From Aphanizomenon flos-aquae FACHB-1287 (lineage in GTDB: Bacteria > Cyanobacteriota > Cyanobacteriia > Cyanobacteriales > Nostocaceae): DNA of 56,061 nucleotides. The position numbers and the translations under genes are program-made. Below, in pieces: positions 53,758 to 56,061 of this stretch (its first letter is position 1; each line of letters opens with the position of its first letter). A model generated the notes under the pieces. The model worked only from the letters and a program-made list of their open reading frames with translations, made no database searches and was not told where the DNA came from. Location of the stretch: NCBI RefSeq assembly GCF_014698755.1, contig NZ_JACJTO010000028.1:1-56061 (forward strand), in the 5' to 3' direction.

Positions 53758-55296
53758 ATGCCACAGTCAGTCTACACACAACCAACCGTTACTATAAACC
53801 AACAGCATCAAGCTGAATCTACTACCTTTATCCAAAATCAAAGCCAAAATCAGAAATTAAATAAAGCTAAGGATTGGTTTTATGGAACAGAAGAATTATT
53901 AGATGCTTTACCAAAAGTATGGACTCGTTCAATGTTGTATTTATTAGTTAGTTTTGCCACAATTATTTTACCTTGGGCAATGTTAACTAAGGTTGATGAA
54001 ACGGGAAATGCTACCGGGAGAATAGAGCCTAAAGGTGCAACACAAAAATTAGATAGTTCAGTAACTGGTAGCGTTGTTAATGTTAATGTTAAAGAAGGTG
54101 CAACTGTTAAAGCTGGGCAGGTTTTATTAGAAATGGAATCTGATGTTCTGCAAACAGAAATTAAACAGGGAAAAGATAAATTAGAAGGTTTAATTAATCG
54201 CCAAGCTCAATTAGAAGTATTGAAAAATCAAGTCTTAATGACGATGAATATTCAGCATCAGCAAAACCAATCTCAATCATTAGAAAAAATTGCCCGAATT
54301 AATCAAGCTCAAGAAACACTTGAGACTAAAAAAAGTGCATATAATTTACAAAGTTTAGAAAAACGAGCACAAATCGATCAAGTAAAACAGAATATACAAT
54401 CTACTCAAACTAACCATAGATTAGCTACAAGTCGGTTAAATCGAGATATTGCTGAAGTTGAACGTTATCGTTTACTATTAAAAGAAGGAATAATTCCTCA
54501 AACTAAAGTAGTAGAATTAGAAAAAATTGCCGAAGAAAGCGAACGTACACAAGAAGAATCAAAATTTAATCTTCAAACAGCACAGTTACGGCTAAAAGAA
54601 CAAGAAATTACTTATCGGTCACTAATGAATCAAGTTAAATCAGATATTGAACAGGCAAAATTGCAATTAAAAGAACAAGAAAGTAGTTATAAAAGTTCTA
54701 TCAAAGGTGGAGAAATAGCATTATTAAAAAGTCAAGAACAGTTTAAAGATTTACAAAATCAAATTATTTCTCTGCAATCAGAAATTAGACAAGCAAAGGG
54801 ACAAATTACATCCTTACAGTTACAGTTAAAACAGCGTATTATCCGCTCCCCTATTGATGGAACAATCTTTGAATTACCTACTAAAAAACCTGGTTCTGTA
54901 GTCCAGACAGGACAAATGATTGCTCAAATTGCACCTAAAAATGCCGCTTTAATTTTAAAAGCACGTATGCCTAGTCAACATAGTGGTTTTGTCAAGGTAG
55001 GAATGCTAGTAAAAATCAAATTTGATGCCTATCCTTTCCAAGAATATGGCATTTTATCAGGGCGAATTAATTGGATCTCACCTAATTCTAAAGTTCAGGA
55101 AAATACTAACAGTCGGATAGAAACTTATGAATTAGATATTGCTTTAGAAAATCCTTATATTCAAGTTGGTAATAAACAGATTCCTCTCACACCTGGACAA
55201 ACAGCAAGTGCTGAAGTAATTATCCGTCAACGTAGAGTTATTGATTTTATTTTAGATCCATTTAAGAAGTTACAAAAAAATGGTTTAGATCTTTAA
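53758..55296 (+). CDS. HlyD-family membrane fusion protein
   Basis: The 512-residue periplasmic adaptor pairs with the ABC exporter 75 bp upstream. It has an N-terminal cytosolic part, one membrane helix (about 58-77, SMLYLLVSFATIILPWAMLT), a lipoyl-like half (VVNVNVKEGATVKAGQVLLE), a long alpha-helical hairpin of coiled coil (about 130-370), and the second lipoyl/beta-barrel part (IIRSPIDGTIFEL, IAPKNAALILKARM). This forms a type I secretion bridge to an outer-membrane TolC-like protein, which is encoded elsewhere. Confidence 0.92.
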   Translation: MPQSVYTQPTVTINQQHQAESTTFIQNQSQNQKLNKAKDWFYGTEELLDALPKVWTRSMLYLLVSFATIILPWAMLTKVDETGNATGRIEPKGATQKLDSSVTGSVVNVNVKEGATVKAGQVLLEMESDVLQTEIKQGKDKLEGLINRQAQLEVLKNQVLMTMNIQHQQNQSQSLEKIARINQAQETLETKKSAYNLQSLEKRAQIDQVKQNIQSTQTNHRLATSRLNRDIAEVERYRLLLKEGIIPQTKVVELEKIAEESERTQEESKFNLQTAQLRLKEQEITYRSLMNQVKSDIEQAKLQLKEQESSYKSSIKGGEIALLKSQEQFKDLQNQIISLQSEIRQAKGQITSLQLQLKQRIIRSPIDGTIFELPTKKPGSVVQTGQMIAQIAPKNAALILKARMPSQHSGFVKVGMLVKIKFDAYPFQEYGILSGRINWISPNSKVQENTNSRIETYELDIALENPYIQVGNKQIPLTPGQTASAEVIIRQRRVIDFILDPFKKLQKNGLDL

Positions 55297-55412
55297 ATCA
55301 AGTTATCCCCCTCCATGACTCTAGGAAAATAAATAGCATTTTTAACTTTTACTATTCTGAAAAATTTCTATGGAGAAAATACCAATCATCACTTAGAATA
55401 TCTAGGAGATGA

Positions 55413-55778
<366 letters not shown>

Positions 55779-55809
55779 TTTTTACATCTGAAATAATCAA
55801 ACCCTTATG

Positions 55810-55830
55810 GGGTGGGCATTCTGCCCCCTC
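55810..55830. terminator. possible hairpin after the HIT gene
   Basis: GGGTGGGCA and TGCCCCCTC can pair around a TTC loop with one mismatch and one G-T pair. There is no T run after it, so its role as a terminator is uncertain; it resembles dispersed GGGTGGGCA palindromes. Confidence 0.3.
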
Positions 55831-55910
55831 AATTATCACAATAGCTGCTGTAAATTCGGTAATATCAGAAAAACTAATGGCTTTTATAATTAATACTTAC
55901 TTTAAACCCC

Positions 55911-55939
55911 TTTACAAATCGAAACATAAAGCTTATTAT
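55911..55939 (+). promoter_or_regulatory. candidate psbA promoter
   Basis: TTTACA (-35) and TATTAT (-10) are spaced by 17 bp and lie about 60 bp before the psbA start, which fits the short leaders of cyanobacterial psbA genes. Confidence 0.6.
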
Positions 55940-55999
55940 AAATTCATGAGGTAGAAACACCTACCAAAACATACATAACTCAAACGCAATTATAAACAC

Positions 56000-56061
56000 A
56001 TGACTACAACATTACAGCAGCGCCAAAGCGCCGATGTGTGGAGCCGCTTCTGCGAGTGGAT
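56000..56061 (+). CDS. psbA: photosystem II D1 protein (5' end only)
   Basis: The frame runs off the window end after 20 complete codons: TTTLQQRQSADVWSRFCEW after the initiator. This is the recognisable N-terminus of the PSII reaction-centre protein D1 (TTTLQQR...W..FC.W). The isoform cannot be told from this piece. The candidate promoter with a short leader lies just upstream. Confidence 0.9.
   Translation, partial: MTTTLQQRQSADVWSRFCEW

Overview
The window is chromosomal DNA of a filamentous, heterocyst-forming cyanobacterium (Nostocales, Anabaena/Dolichospermum/Aphanizomenon-like). Evidence: photosystem I genes psaF-psaJ-psaL, the start of psbA, light-dependent protochlorophyllide reductase, zeta-carotene desaturase, an NblS-type sensor kinase, two HetP-family proteins, many HIP1 octamers (GCGATCGC), 7-bp short tandem repeats (STRR) and low GC. 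Gene identities come from reading protein motifs; no database search was possible.

Layout. 0-8 kb: gatA, por, cysA, a TPR protein, sfsA, a PfkB sugar kinase and a single-domain LuxR regulator. 8-15 kb: a small secreted Cys-rich protein, a large fused restriction-methylation enzyme, pyrF, a conserved membrane-anchored protein and a decayed cytochrome b gene. 15-24.5 kb: nblS overlapping a truncated antisense zinc-ribbon gene, a coiled-coil protein, tRNA-Ala and tRNA-Pro, a GNAT, an alpha/beta hydrolase, tsaD, psaF/psaJ/psaL and gmk. 24.5-31.2 kb: a minus-strand nifJ - DHOD-like - pfkA run with a HetP paralogue just upstream. 32-39.7 kb: phosphoribosyltransferase plus HPt protein, zds plus SRPBCC, a ribbon-helix-helix protein, a DUF6930 protein, an IscA/SufA protein, a TPR protein and a small membrane protein. 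39.7-43.8 kb: an accessory patch of gene remnants, a pentapeptide-repeat/Mrr-type nuclease fusion, a 30-bp HIP1 minisatellite, a MazEF-like module and a broken VapBC-like module. 43.8-56 kb: a GH116 glucosidase with a 5' frameshift, a long non-coding stretch carrying a HetR-type palindrome, hetP, a MITE, an HTH-peptidase/ABC exporter-HlyD cluster, a HIT protein and the first codons of psbA.

The most rewarding points are: (1) the pentapeptide-Mrr fusion protein in an accessory patch; (2) a near-match to the known HetR operator about 0.8 kb upstream of hetP, followed downstream by a C39-peptidase exporter with a transposase-derived regulator, recalling the hetC-hetP arrangement; (3) dispersed non-coding repeats that have entered the reading frames of nifJ and the GH116 gene without breaking them; (4) a phosphofructokinase lacking the metal-binding Asp of its GGDGS motif; (5) single-base frameshifts in psaL and GH116; (6) two miniature mobile-element families, one with IS200/IS605-type ends.
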